The notes below the pieces were generated by a model, which saw only the letters and a program-made list of their open reading frames with translations, was not told the origin of the DNA and made no database searches. 64,000 bases of DNA from the NCBI GenBank assembly GCA_907165275.2, contig CAJRBF020000002.1, forward strand, positions 310,001-374,000, written 5' to 3'. Source of the DNA: Zygaena filipendulae. Its lineage: Eukaryota; Arthropoda; Insecta; Lepidoptera; Zygaenidae. The position numbers and the translations under genes are program-made. Positions 49,767-61,161 of this stretch are shown here, in pieces (positions within the stretch are counted from its first letter, which is position 1; each line of letters begins with the position of its first letter).

Positions 49767-51239
49767 ATGTTTGGCATACGCTCACCAGCTAAAAAGAGTT
49801 CACAGGGTGAGACTCTCAAAAAATCACCACTAAGGACGGACAGGACGATGGACAAGACAATGACACTTGCGCAGTCTTCCAGCGTCAAAGACTCTATCGG
49901 CATCTGGGAGACGTCCATCACGGAACCGCGTCCCAAAACACCAACCCAGGTCAGAGCTGATGAATCAGCAAAGACCCTAGCACCAGGGCTAAGGCAGAAG
50001 CCAACGCTGTCTCAAAAGGAAAAGCCCAGGAGACCCTCCGTCGAGATAACCGGAGCTTCGCCACGGATCGAAATCTTTGTAGATCGGGTTTCGGAGGCTA
50101 GGAGCTGTCTCGTTAGGGCCAAAACTCACCTCGGCGACTCCCGAAACTTAAAGACCGATCTGAAGCTAGGCATAACCCAGGCGGTAGAGAGGCTCTACCA
50201 ACTGGTCAAGGAGTCGGAAGCTGAAAGGAAAAATGGAAGGGAGTTGGGAAAGGAGAAGGAGACAGGAGAGGGCCCTAGGGAGGTAATTAAGGAAGGGGAT
50301 AGCGGGAAAGAAGTAAAGAAGATAATGGAAAAGCTGGAGGAGCATACAAAGCTGCTGAAGGAAAATGGGGAGAAGACGAGTAAGTTAAAGGAGGTAATGG
50401 AGAAACAACAGGACGAACTAGGGAGGATGACGTACGCGAAGGCTGCGGCCTCCCGGCCGGGGGATCAACCACCTAACCGGGGAGCACTGCACTCCATCGT
50501 CGTAACGTCGAAGGACGAGCAGGAGACGGGAGAGGATGTTCTAGGGAGAATCAGGGACGTTGTGGACGCAAAGGATGGGTGGGTGAGAGTGGAGAGGGTC
50601 AGAAAGGCCAGAGATCGGAAAGTTATCATGAGTTGCAGGACTGAGGAGGACCGGAAAAAGGTTAAAAAACGATTAAATCGGGCAAAAGACCACCTCTCCG
50701 TAGAGGATGTGAAAAATAAGGACCCCCTTCTGGTCCTTGTGGGCGTCATGGCATACCACAGTGATGAGGATGTCATGAAAGCCCTCAGGAACCAGAATGG
50801 GGGTGTCTTTCGCGGACTCGAAAACGGTGAGGATAGGATAACGGTCAAATTCCGGAAAAAGGCCAGGAATCCTCATGTCTGCAGCATCGTGATAAGTACC
50901 TCCCCAACGGTTTGGCAAAGGGCGGTGGCACTGGGCGAGCTCTGCATTGATCTGCAACGCGTTAGGGTTGCGGATCAGTCACCGCTCGTCCAGTGCTCCC
51001 GTTGTTTGGGGTATGGGCATGGTAGAAGGTTCTGCACGGAGTCGGTGGACGTCTGCAGCCATTGCGGGGGGCCACACTTGAAAGTTGACTGCCCGGACTG
51101 GCTGGCCGGGGAGCCGGCATCGTGCAGAAACTGTACCAAGGCCAAATACCAAAATGCGGCTCACAACGCCTTCGACGATGTCTGCCCAATAAGGAGGAAG
51201 TGGGACGCGCTGGCCCGGGCATCCATCGCCTATTGCTAA
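49767..51239 (+). CDS. R1-like ORF1 (gag-like protein with CCHC zinc knuckles)
   Basis: The frame is open from a GTG at 49,746, but the ATG at 49,767 (MFGIRSPAKK...) matches the start of the related protein at 26,868 and is preferred, giving about 490 residues. A charged helical middle (IMEKLEEHTKLLKENGEK) and a conserved domain (RGALHSIVVTSKDEQETGED) are followed by three zinc knuckles near residues 400-475: CSRCLGYGHGRRFC, CSHCGGPHLKVDC and C-R-N-C...H...C. The frame is intact. ORF2 begins two bases after the TAA, so the two are probably coupled in translation. Confidence 0.87.
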   Translation: MFGIRSPAKKSSQGETLKKSPLRTDRTMDKTMTLAQSSSVKDSIGIWETSITEPRPKTPTQVRADESAKTLAPGLRQKPTLSQKEKPRRPSVEITGASPRIEIFVDRVSEARSCLVRAKTHLGDSRNLKTDLKLGITQAVERLYQLVKESEAERKNGRELGKEKETGEGPREVIKEGDSGKEVKKIMEKLEEHTKLLKENGEKTSKLKEVMEKQQDELGRMTYAKAAASRPGDQPPNRGALHSIVVTSKDEQETGEDVLGRIRDVVDAKDGWVRVERVRKARDRKVIMSCRTEEDRKKVKKRLNRAKDHLSVEDVKNKDPLLVLVGVMAYHSDEDVMKALRNQNGGVFRGLENGEDRITVKFRKKARNPHVCSIVISTSPTVWQRAVALGELCIDLQRVRVADQSPLVQCSRCLGYGHGRRFCTESVDVCSHCGGPHLKVDCPDWLAGEPASCRNCTKAKYQNAAHNAFDDVCPIRRKWDALARASIAYC

Positions 51240-51240
51240 G

Positions 51241-53195
51241 GTGGTGCCACGTGTTCCCCTACCGTACTTAATTATCCAGGCCAACCTGCAAAGGAAGCGA
51301 CTGGCTACAGAAGAGCTCCTGATAGAGGCTGCGAAGCGCGGAGCTGCCGTTGCACTGCTCCAGGAGCCTTATGTAGGCGGGGCTCAGAGTATGAAGAATT
51401 ACAGGGGCGTGAGGGTGTTCCAGAACTCTGGTCATGGGCAGAGTAATGTTAAGGCAGCAATAGTCGTGCTTGACTCGGACTTGGATGTCACGCAACACCC
51501 GCAGCTAACAACGAACAACATAGCCGTTATTGGGATCCGAACCAGGGCCTGGAGCACCACGCTTGTTTCTTACTACTTCGAGCCAGACCAGCCCATAGAG
51601 CCATACCTGGAGCAGCTTAAAAAGGTAGAGCGCAAGACGGGACCTGGCAGGTTGGTCATGGGCGGAGATTCAAACGCGAAGAGCATTTGGTGGGGAGGGG
51701 GCGCGGATAACGCAAGGGGCGAGGCTATGTATGGAGCTCTCGGTGAAATGGGGCTACACGTGCTTAACTCTGGAGACACGCCAACCTTCGATACCATCAG
51801 GGGGGGTATCAGGTACAGGAGCTACGTGGACGTTACGGCCTGTTCGGCCGATATGCTGGACCTGGTGGATGATTGGAGAGTAGACGAGGGGCTCACCGGA
51901 TCAGACCACAATGGCATAACTTTTCGGCTTCTGCTTCAAAAATCAAAAGGGACAAAAATTGAAAGGACGACACGGACATATAACACAAAAAAGGCAAATT
52001 GGGTGCAGTTTGCTGAAAAACTGGCGCAAAATTTGCAAAAGTTCAACCTAAATCTGGAGCATATCAACAAAATAGAGGACACAACATATTTGGAAAAAGC
52101 AGTTCAAAATTACACAGACGCAATACACGACGCATGCACCGACGCCATACCTAGAAAGACAGACAGACAGACACTTACCTTGCCGTGGTGGAATGTAGAG
52201 CTCGCCTCGTTGAAAGCCGAAGTCGCCACCAGGAAACGCAGAATCAGGAACGCAGCGCCAGTCCGAAGAGAGGAGGTAGTTCGCCTGTACCTGAAACAGA
52301 AAGAGGAGTACGAGTTAGCTGTGCGGAAAGCCCAAACCGAGAGCTGGAAGGAGTTCTGTGGGAAACAGGACAGGGAGGGGGTTTGGGAAGGGATATATAG
52401 GGTCATAGGGAGAACCAGGATAAGGGAAGAGGACATGTTGTTAGAAAGAGATGGAAGCACGCTGAGTGCAGAGGACTCTGTGAGGCTGTTAGCGGAAACC
52501 TTCTATCCCGAGGACAGCGAGGAAGGGGAGGGTGTTGAGCACCACGAAATTAGAAGAAGAGCTGAAAGGGTAAACAAGCATAACCATGATGAACAGCATG
52601 ATCCGCTGTTTACTCTGGAGGAACTCAACACGGTGTGCAAGACCTTCAACCCCAAGAAGGCTCCGGGGGCTGACGGCTTCACGGCCGATATTTGTATCCG
52701 TGCCATTGGTTGTGGCCCTGGTGTGTTTCTTGCACTAGTAAATAGGTGCTTGACGTGCGGTCTCTTTCCAAAGATCTGGAAGGAGGCCGCAGTCATAGTG
52801 CTTAGAAAGCCAGGCAAGGACGTCTATACCTCACCCAAGTCCTACAGGCCGATTGGGCTACTGCCTGTGCTTGGGAAGATATATGAGAAGCTGTTGGTCT
52901 CCCGTCTCAAATATCACCTCTTGCCCAAAATGAGTACTCGCCAGTACGGGTTCATGCCCCAAAGGAGCACCGAGGACTCCCTCTATACGCTAATGCAGCA
53001 AATCCGTAAAAAGCTGGATCAAAAACGGATAATAACGCTTGTCTCATTGGATATAGAGGGGGCCTTCGATAGCGCTTGGTGGCCAGCCATCAGAATCCGA
53101 CTGGCTGAGGAACAGTGCCCGGTGAATCTGAGGCGGGTGATGGACAGCTACCTCAGTGACAGAACTGTCTCGGTTAGATACGCTGGCAGGGAACG
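51241..53195 (+). pseudogene. R1-like ORF2: endonuclease and truncated RT
   Basis: The frame opens immediately after the ORF1 stop; no ATG occurs until about residue 51, so reinitiation at a GTG is likely. The endonuclease is complete, with L-I-I-Q-A-N-L-Q near residue 10, LLQEPYVGG near 40, GGDSNAKSIWWG near 140 and TGSDHNGITF near 220. The RT is present only up to SLDIEGAFDSAWW and the SYLSDRTVSVRYAG segment. The break at about 53,195 removes the rest, including the F/YADD motif, the thumb and any zinc finger. The last residues of the listed frame come from the adjoining Gypsy element. Confidence 0.83.
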
Positions 53196-53716
53196 TGTAA
53201 CGTGTATACATTATTAAAAGGCACCGCAGCCACTACATAAGGACCCTCATATAGGAACTCAAACTTTTTAGTCTCTTTCCTATCCTTAACAGACCTATTG
53301 TCTTTCCGAATTTTTACCAAGTCTCCTACTTGAAACAAAATTAATCTGTGTTTTCTGTCGTATTTCGAGCGACGCATTAAGCTTGCATTTTTCAGATTTT
53401 CCCGAACTAAATTTCTAACACGTTCTAAATTTAAAGGTTCTCTTTCGAATTTAAGTTTATCGTCGAATGAAATTTTATTCGATTCGCCGTACATAATTTC
53501 ACACGGTGTGAAGCCTGTACTATCGTGATGACTATTATTATATAATTCCTCCAAGGTTGGTAAGATAGTTGGCCAAGACTTATGATTCGCGCGACAATAA
53601 GTCCTGAACAACCTACCCAACTCCTTGTTTACTCGCTCTACGGTGTTAGGTCTAGGATTTCTTACAGTCGTATAAATTGGTTTACAACCTAACGCCCTTA
53701 CACCCCCTTTCCAAAC
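53196..53716 (-). pseudogene. Gypsy integrase, C-terminal part
   Basis: This frame contains the end of the integrase core with the region around the catalytic Glu (a V-E-R-V-N-K-E block in minus-strand frame before the first Met at 53,620). The block FRTYCRANHKSWPTILP, TGFTPCEIMYGE and the C-terminal FQVGDLVKIRKDNRS and YEGPYVV follow. It is joined out of frame to the upstream part at about 53,716-53,740. It ends at the junction with the R1-like element, so the extreme C-terminus is lost. Confidence 0.72.
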
Positions 53717-55176
53717 TATACTAATAAATTGTTTTCCATCGTCATAATGGCTTTTGGTTTGATTATTTCCGTAAAATGTTTAAATTTAGTTAAAACGCTT
53801 TTCCCGGTTGCATTTTTCAATGAATACATTTTAATAAACTTACTAAACGAATCTTGAAATACTATTATAAATCTGGCCCCGAGATTACCCGCTGGTAATG
53901 GCCCATAAAGATCCGCCATAACTATATCTCCTATGTCCTTAGACAATATTGATTGACACGGCCCTACATATTTTATATTTTCGCTCTTCGACATTTGACA
54001 AATATGAAAAACCTTAACCCTCTTCCTAACATCTTTGGTAAGTGAACCCCAGTAAAATCTATCTCTAATGTATTTAATTATTTTATAAGCACCTTGGTGA
54101 CCCATCTCAAGGTGCACCTGATCAATTACATCATTAACTAAACTTCTTGGGAGGTACACGACTTCCTTGCGGGTTTCTACTGAATCATAATACAAGATAT
54201 TATCCCGCAATTTGCAACGTAAAGCAATTCTATCAGATCTACACTGCGCAACACTTATACGTCCTAAACGTTCTCTAATATTTTTAATTTCGTTATCTAA
54301 TGACTGCAATTCCGATAATTTATTTAATTTTTCCTTGAGCTCAACGTTGTCCGCGCTCTCCACGTATAGTATCTCGAAACATTTTTCCCTATCCTCTTGT
54401 ATTTGTTTACCGACAGGAAGATACCTTGACAATATGTCTGCAACCAAATTTTGTCTACCCGATATGTGTTCCACCGTGTAATCGAATTGTTCCAAATATA
54501 ATATCCAACGCGTAACCCTACTGTTATACAACTTCCAATTTTTAATAAATGTTAACGCCTTATGATCTGTTTTGATCGTAAATTTTGCTCCCCGTAAATA
54601 CGTTTCGAACTTTTTAATACTACTAATTATCGCGTAAAACTCTTGTTCTGTAACTGTCCAATTTAATTCCGGTCCCTTCAACGTTCTACTGTGATACCCT
54701 AATACTTTCATTTCATTTTTGTCATCTAACTGATAGAGTACCCCAGCTAACCCTATGCCTGAGCTATCTGTTTGCAAATAATATGGTTTATTAAAATCTG
54801 GATGATGTAACATTACCGTCTGAATGAATCTAGTTTTTAATAATTCGAACGCCCTCTGTTCCTCACTGCCCCATTTCCACGCCTGAAGCTTCTTTAATAA
54901 CTTACATAACGGTAAGATTAATATACTATAATCACGAATAAATCTACGATAGAAATTGCAAAGTCCTAAAAACGCGCGCAATTGTTTTAGCTTTTTAGAT
55001 TGCGGAAAATCTCTAATACTCCTCAATTTATCTGGGTCCGTGCGAATACCATCCGTTGTTATTATAAATCCTAGCATTTTAATCTCTTTGCAGATAAACT
55101 CGCATTTTTGTAAATTACAAGTCATACCTGCCTTATATAGTTTTCCGAGAACTATTTGTATGTGTTCGAAATGCAA
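53716..55176 (-). pseudogene. Gypsy pol: end of RT, RNase H and integrase N-terminal part
   Basis: The frame carries the RT thumb region (LQKCEFICKEIKMLGFIITTDGI), then RNase H (YLQTDSSGIGLAGVLYQ, YHSRTLKGPELNWTVTEQEFYAI, IKTDHKALTFI). A linker and the integrase zinc-binding domain follow (H-L-E-M-G-H...FHICQMSK). In that domain the first Cys of the C-x2-C pair is Phe. The core starts with MADLYGPLPAG and breaks at KAIMT, where a small indel shifts the frame. A TGA just upstream (55,180-55,182) separates this piece from the front of pol. Confidence 0.8.
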
Positions 55177-55179
55177 CTC

Positions 55180-56559
55180 TCAGGATCCTGTTGTTATGAT
55201 CGCGAGATCATCTAAATAGTTGACGCAAAACTCTCTAACTTCCGGTCCTAATATTTTATCCATTGCCCGACTAAAACTACCTACTGACGTTTTTAAACCT
55301 TGTGGAAGAACGTTATAAACATACGATCTACCATTAAATGTGAATCCGGTGTACTTCCTACTCTCTCTACTTATCGGTATTTGGAAATAAGCGTTATTTA
55401 AATTTATTGTTGTTATGTATTTAGCACCGTGAAAGGAATTTAATACGTCTAACTGCATCGGAGGTTTCTCGGTTTCGCCTATCATCTTCTTGTTTATGCC
55501 TCGCGCGTCTAGCAGTACTCTAATTGAACCATCTTTCTTCAACGTGAAAGTTAAAGGACTGCTATACGGCGTCGACATTCTAGTAATTATACCGGATTTT
55601 TCTAACTCATCTAATTTCGTTTGTAATTTTGCCCTATAAGCGTAAGATTTTGGATAAGATCTATTAACTATTGGTATTTCGTCTACCATCTCTATCTTGT
55701 GTTCGTAACAATTTGTTCGACCAAGTTGTTCCGAAAACACCGATGAAAACGATTTTAAAATTTGTTTTAAAGTTTCGCTCAAATCACTACCGATTTTTAT
55801 GTTCGCGAAAATACTTTCGAAGTTTGAAGAATCGATACTGTTAACCGCGACGATGTTCCTTTGGAACAACTTGAAGAAATAGTCTTTAGAGTCCTTAACT
55901 ATACACATGCCCTTTCGGCCCGCGCTCAAATCTATCACAACATTATTTAATTTCAACCAATCAAAACCGAAGATTAATGGAGACACTAATTTAGGTATGA
56001 TTAAAAAGCTAGTCTCTATTATTAAATCATTAATTTTAACAGGTAGTAATACCACTTGTTGTATCTTGGAACTTTTTTGACCTAAAATACCCCTTATTTG
56101 AATAGCCTTTACTGGCATAACTGGTAAATTTGGATTTTTATTTTTAATTTCTACCCATAATTCCTCTGACAAACAAGTGATATCGCTTCCGGTGTCTAGA
56201 AGAGCCTCTACCTCAAAGGTAAAAATATTAACTAAAATTTCGCATCTAACGTTTTCTAACACCTCTACCTCCCTGCGCGTTTCATTTAATACAGTTTTAA
56301 CATCTGGTTCCGAGATAACTACACCGTGTTCTAACATATTTGGTTTGTTTTGCATATGCTCCACGAAACTATGTTTCATTTCGCTAAATCCGTATCCTAA
56401 ACCTTCCCTATGAGTTTGTCCCTTTAACGCTATTGGTTTATAAAGTCCGTTTAGATTCTTCCCTAGCTTCTCTCCTGGACGCCATCCCATCTTGCGCATT
56501 ATTTCGTAACCTCGATTCCTTATACCGCTGACTACGACCGGAATCCTTTTCGTAGCCAT
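55180..56559 (-). pseudogene. Gypsy pol: G-patch, protease and front of reverse transcriptase
   Basis: The 459-codon frame starts at the ATG at 56,559. Residues about 17-57 form a G-patch: GYEIMRKMGWRPGEKLGKN, then GLYKPIALKGQTHREGLGYG. The retropepsin follows (VEALLDTGSDITCLS near 150; IFGFDWLKLNNVVIDL near 212). The RT front has KSGIITRMSTPYSSPLTF, GSIRVLLDARGINKK, LPQGLKTSVGSFSRAM and the catalytic YLDDLAIIT. The first catalytic Asp of motif A is Asn (codon 55,402-55,404, T-I-N-L). The frame ends in a TGA after YLDD; the same frame goes on beyond it. A G-patch before the protease is unusual in Gypsy elements. Confidence 0.82.
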
Positions 56560-56721
56560 TAATTGTTTAAATTTGTGGTGTTTTCTGATCCCTGCACTTC
56601 CTCTAAGCTAGCTGAAGTCATAGTTGACGTAGGTTTATTGGTTTTTACTTCGCTAGGTTTTTTCCAATCTTTCCAAAATTTGTTTTGTATATCTCTCTTC
56701 CAACTATCGTTCGTAGTTGTT

Positions 56722-57567
56722 TTATAATTTTGATATCATGGTCCTCAAGAATTTAGTTACTTCCGCGATAGTTTGATTTTTAGACCAAAACCACAAATCT
56801 TGTACGTTCGTAGGAAAATGTTTTATGATGTCCGATACTAAATCTTCTTCGGGTATTTGCCTAGTTAACATTTTTGCCTGACCGACTAACTTAATCAAAC
56901 GATCCGTCATTTTTGGGCATTTTTCCATGTCCCATTTATTGTACGCGATTTCCCTACGAATTTTATCCTGTTCCGGCTTCCCCCAATACGTTTCTAAGAA
57001 CTCTCGTTTAAAATCCGCGAAATTGAACCAAGCATCCTTGTATATTCTAGCCCAATCCTTCGCTTCCGATTTGAGACAGTCGATCGCTATCTGTACTTCG
57101 CGTCCCTTAGTGTCGCGGCGTTTGTCGAAATACGATTCTAAATCCTCTATGAACGTAACCGGGTGTGATCTATCTGGGTTATAAAACTTCGGTTTATCAT
57201 GCTGTAGATTAGCAATGTCACTGACGTAAATGATTTTTTCTTGAACTTCGGGTTCAGAGTTTTCTAACGAATTTTCTAGGAATTTTTCCTCGTTTTCCTT
57301 AGATTGTTTTAATTCTTTGCCGAGAACGTCTATATTATATTGCAATCGTTGCGTTGTACGTTGGATTAGTTTATAAAGATTTTCGTAAGCTTTCCCTTTC
57401 GTTAGAGGACCCTTTAGACCCTTACTACATTTTCGTTTACGCGGTGGTCTGACGCTTCCCACGTCGACCAAAACCTCACTAGAATCACTATTTTCAGCGT
57501 CCGAACTAGCGCCTTGTCGCTTACCCATTTTAAACGTTTTTAATTTTAATTGTTTTTTATTTATCAC
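56722..57567 (-). CDS. Gypsy gag
   Basis: The 281-codon frame has a basic N-terminal region (PPRKRKCSKG) and a helix-rich stretch. The capsid-like retrotransposon gag domain follows, from about residue 125 to 280 (NPDRSHPVTFIEDLESYFDKR, AKDWARIYKDAWFNFADFKREFLETYWG). No CCHC zinc knuckle is seen, and the frame ends 160 bp before pol starts in another frame. The listed start may be 11 codons too long; MGKRQGASS at about 57,527 is an alternative. The frame is undamaged. Part of it (57,330-57,499) is duplicated inside the LTR at 58,405-58,574. Confidence 0.75.
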   Translation of the reverse strand: MINKKQLKLKTFKMGKRQGASSDAENSDSSEVLVDVGSVRPPRKRKCSKGLKGPLTKGKAYENLYKLIQRTTQRLQYNIDVLGKELKQSKENEEKFLENSLENSEPEVQEKIIYVSDIANLQHDKPKFYNPDRSHPVTFIEDLESYFDKRRDTKGREVQIAIDCLKSEAKDWARIYKDAWFNFADFKREFLETYWGKPEQDKIRREIAYNKWDMEKCPKMTDRLIKLVGQAKMLTRQIPEEDLVSDIIKHFPTNVQDLWFWSKNQTIAEVTKFLRTMISKL

Positions 57568-58275
57568 TTATTTCACTAATTTAATCGAACTAAGGAAATA
57601 AACTGATTTGAACTTCTAGATCGCGAACGAAAATGTTTTATAATTATTAAAAGTTTTTACGTATAATCACACTAACACTGGCTGATCGACCTTGGACAAT
57701 TTAATCGGTTAAAGTTTATTTTTACACTGTTTTACGCTTCTATGCTTCAAGAGTTTTAACTTCAATATAAATTTTCATTCCTTAGCAATCTGCAAAGAAA
57801 TGCAAACTTATAATACCCCCCCCTGACTTTTATAATGCAAACACTTTCAGGCCGAAGTCCAATCTCAAGACCTTTCCATTTTCACAAGCAACAATTTGTA
57901 GGGCTTTTACCCCTACTTGAATTTTACTTTAACTAGCCATGACGATCCCGATTTTACGTTAATTTAATTTAATCTGATTAGGAATCCTGGTTTACTACGA
58001 CATCAATTTGTAGGGTGTTACCCCCACATTTTGCTGTTTGAATTAGCCATGCATTTATTGACCTAGGCCATTTGTATTCATTCTAGTCAACCATGCGATA
58101 CGCTGTCGCGGTCGTTTATATTCATTTGATTCAACCATGCGATACGCTGTCGCGGTCGTTTATTCGTATGTAAGCCAACCATGCGATTCACTGTCGCGGT
58201 CGCTTTTACATTTATGCAAGCCAACCATGCGATTCGCTGTCGCGGTCGCTTTTACATTTCTAACTAAGCCATGAT
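57568..58275 (-). other. Leader between 5' LTR and gag, with a tandem repeat of about 60 bp
   Basis: No gene is seen. Four copies of a roughly 60-bp unit containing 'ccatgcgat.c.ctgtcgcggtcg' lie at about 58,090-58,250. Shorter repeated blocks (aatttgtaggg...ttacccc) occur at about 57,892 and 58,009. The repeats are in the packaging-signal region of the element; whether they have a role there is unknown. Confidence 0.6.
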
Positions 58276-58293
58276 CCTGGTCACGGCACCAAT
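58276..58293 (-). promoter_or_regulatory. tRNA primer binding site of the minus-strand Gypsy element
   Basis: On the minus strand TGGTGCCGTGACCAGGAT follows the LTR end after three to four bases. A TGG start, complementary to the CCA end of a tRNA, and this spacing are standard for insect Gypsy elements. The tRNA was not identified. Confidence 0.75.
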
Positions 58294-58294
58294 T

Positions 58295-61161
58295 TATAAC
58301 TTACCCCCCTCGCGCGACTTTCTCCGATCTACTTCTTACTACGATAATCTCTAATTTGGCCTGATTGTCTAGTGGTTAGAAATCTAACTTCGTTGTGTGC
58401 AGTACGCTGAAAATAGTGATTCTAGTGAGGTTTTGGTCGACGTGGGAAGCGTCAGACCACCGCGTAAACGAAAATGTAGTAAGGGTCTAAAGGGTCCTCT
58501 AACGAAAGGGAAAGCTTACGAAAATCTTTATAAACTAATCCAACGTACAACGCAACGATTGCAATATAATATAGACCTATGATCCTTTTAGGTTGAGATT
58601 GCACTATCGTCCTAGTATTTGCATCATAGTTTTTAGTTTGGTTAAGTTTATAGTAAAGATCCTAAAGTTAATACATGGACGATGTCTAATTTATGTTTAG
58701 CGAATACACGAACGATCTCAGACTAGTGCACGGACGAATCCCTATTTTTATTGCTTTCGTGCGACCTCTTTCCTAACTTTAGGTGGATGATCTATTTTTA
58801 ATCTATTTATGTGGATGATCTAGTTTTGTTAGTTTGTTTGTGACGACCTGCCTCCCTAACATTATATCGATGTTCTATTTTATTAGTTTGTTTTCCGGCC
58901 TAATTCATTAGTTTGTATTGACGACCTAATCTATTGCTTGTAGGCTAAGTTTGAATAATCTTGACCCTAATGTTTGTCTATCTCTACAATTTGTTTTAGT
59001 TTGTGTTTGTCAGTTTAACCCCGGTCAACATCTCGTCAAAAGCTACCATTCCTGGCTCAGATGGCTCAGACATTGCCAGGACGCATAAATATATTTAATG
59101 AACCACCCAGACGATTCTATTCCAAGGTCGACCAGATTTTGTCCCCTCAGCATGACGCAAGCATTGGCCACAGGAACCTCAAGTACTAAGTGAAATGATT
59201 GTTGGCACTGCAACCAATCCCGACGTCAAACCGAAGGTAAGGCTTCCAGTTAATACATAAGTATTCGCCAGAAGGTGGTATAGCCCCTCCTGCGCTATTC
59301 CACGGTGATGACCATCCAGCACAATGCCTTCGTCACCTCCCCCAACCTGTTTCACAAGGTAGAGGATCATTCTAGATGGTTACATCTAAGATCATTCACC
59401 AGCGTCCGTTTCAGGAATCCAGTGAGGAGACTGTACGTCCCCAGTCCGAAGACTACCGCCGCGTTGGAGCCATGGTGAGCCCTTGAATATGTGCCAGCCC
59501 GAAGACCAGGGTTGGGTGGGACCACCACAAACCAAACCCCAGCACAGTGATCCAAAATTGTGTGTGTGTGTTATCGGAGACCAATCTCTCCCTGGAACCT
59601 GGAACTTCAGCTGATGAACTCTCTGTCATACTGCAAGCAGTAAGGCCGTAGCCTAGCCGTAGCTGTAGAGTTGAATGGCTCTCTCTCCCCTGTGAATCCA
59701 CTCGGGCATCCAACTCGTTCTGCCACATCAGAACATTGGCAAGCACATCGTGTTGAAAAACACAAAGGTTGCCGAGAATCTAGCGTCAGCGACGAAGTCG
59801 CCAACAGCCGATCCCCCAGCCTCTGCACAACGGTCTCGATCGCAAAGCGCAGGGACCTAAGTAAGCATACATGTGGTTGCGAGTCACAGTAGCTCCAGTC
59901 TGTCTCCGCAGCCAGCAATCGAGCCACAGAGCGCATTGGCCCATCAGTAATGTTTATAATAAAAAGAAAGGTAAAACAGAAAGGAGAGCGAACAACCCTT
60001 CCCTGGTGTAGGAGAGGGCCGGCATCTCCAGTCAGCCGCATCGGTGATATGTAGATTGAATAACACGGAAGGCGTTGTTATTCAAGGTAAGGTACAAGGC
60101 GCACAACGAAACTCGTCACGGCGCAGATGACTCAAGACGCGGATTTTTACCCATCTACGCCATCATACGCTCGCGACGTGCAATGTCCAACCGTTCAAGA
60201 TTAGAGTTCCGTTTGCTTCGAGCCTATTTGGTACTGTGATTTGAAGATCCTTCCTCGTGACTAATGTTTTCAGGTCTACGCTCGAGATATCCTAACGGAC
60301 GTCAAGTGCACTGACAGACCTTCGCACAAAAACATTAAACCACTCTGCGCTATCGCTCGCTCAACAAGACTATTCGTAACGAACCGTCTTTTGTAATGAT
60401 AAAAATCAATACAAATATTCTACTCAAAGCATCTCGTTCACGAAGCACATCGGCCCACATACGCTTTCATGCGACCACCAAGTATCACAATCGCGCATGC
60501 TCGCCTCTGCACAACGCAATCAGGACACAATGCGTAATGACGAAACTTTCAGGTCGCGTGTACGAATCCTTGCACAAACCGATAAATCGTTCTGCGCGCA
60601 GACCGCTCGACCACGACGTACTTTGCATGAATATTATTTATTAAAAAATTTGTATGAGAAAATAAATTTTATGTTTGATAAATGTGCAATAATATTATAT
60701 TTATTGTCCCTTAGAGGTTTCCTCCCCATCGCATTCGTTTATTATTACACTATTATCAATTTACTTTCCCAACAAACTTTTGTCGTCAGGACATTTTTTA
60801 CCTCCGTATTCCCCGTAGATATACGGCTCGTGGATACTGGCGGTGCGTTCACTGAGACGCCTGAGGCGGGGATTCGTGTTTTCCAACTTGTTCTTATACT
60901 CTCGAAATTCAATATACATTTGGTATTCCCTAATACAAGCACTTTCTATCATATAATATTTTGCCCTATCTCTTTCAGTTTCAGATTTATTATTGACAAA
61001 TGTACTAAAACTTGTTTTTGATGTAATTTGTACCGCAATGTCCTCTAATATGTTTTAAATGTAATTTTATAGGTGTATTTTATTATCTTCTATACTTTAA
61101 CAATTATTTAAGTTTTTAATTATAACCAAAAAAATTTTGTAGGACCTTATGGGTCGTCACA
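58295..61161 (-). mobile_element. 5' LTR (2,867 bp) of the minus-strand Gypsy element
   Basis: Read on the minus strand it starts TGTGACGACCC and ends AAGTTATA; the copy at 2,710 ends AAGTTACA. The two LTRs align over their full length except for a 170-bp insertion here (58,405-58,574) and small indels. Without that insert it is about 2.7 kb, very long for an insect LTR. Several ORFs of 60-170 codons exist in it on both strands, none recognised. Confidence 0.85.
58405..58574 (+). pseudogene. 170-bp gag fragment, inverted inside the LTR
   Basis: This stretch is the exact reverse complement, as far as I can see, of 57,330-57,499, the 5' part of gag. It replaces nothing: the LTR copies at 2,710 and 29,256 read straight through this position. 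It lies in opposite orientation to the gag gene and encodes 57 or so gag residues on the plus strand. Confidence 0.92.

Larger units (their letters stand above)
53196..61161 (-). mobile_element. Gypsy LTR retrotransposon with very long LTR, 3'-truncated
   Basis: On the minus strand the order is 5' LTR (61,161-58,295), primer binding site, a leader with tandem repeats, gag (57,567), pol (56,559-53,196) and then a break against the R1-like ORF2. There is no 3' LTR and no env. The LTR family is also represented by the solo LTR at 2,710 and the fragment at 29,256. Pol carries a stop, a frameshift and altered key residues. Confidence 0.85.
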
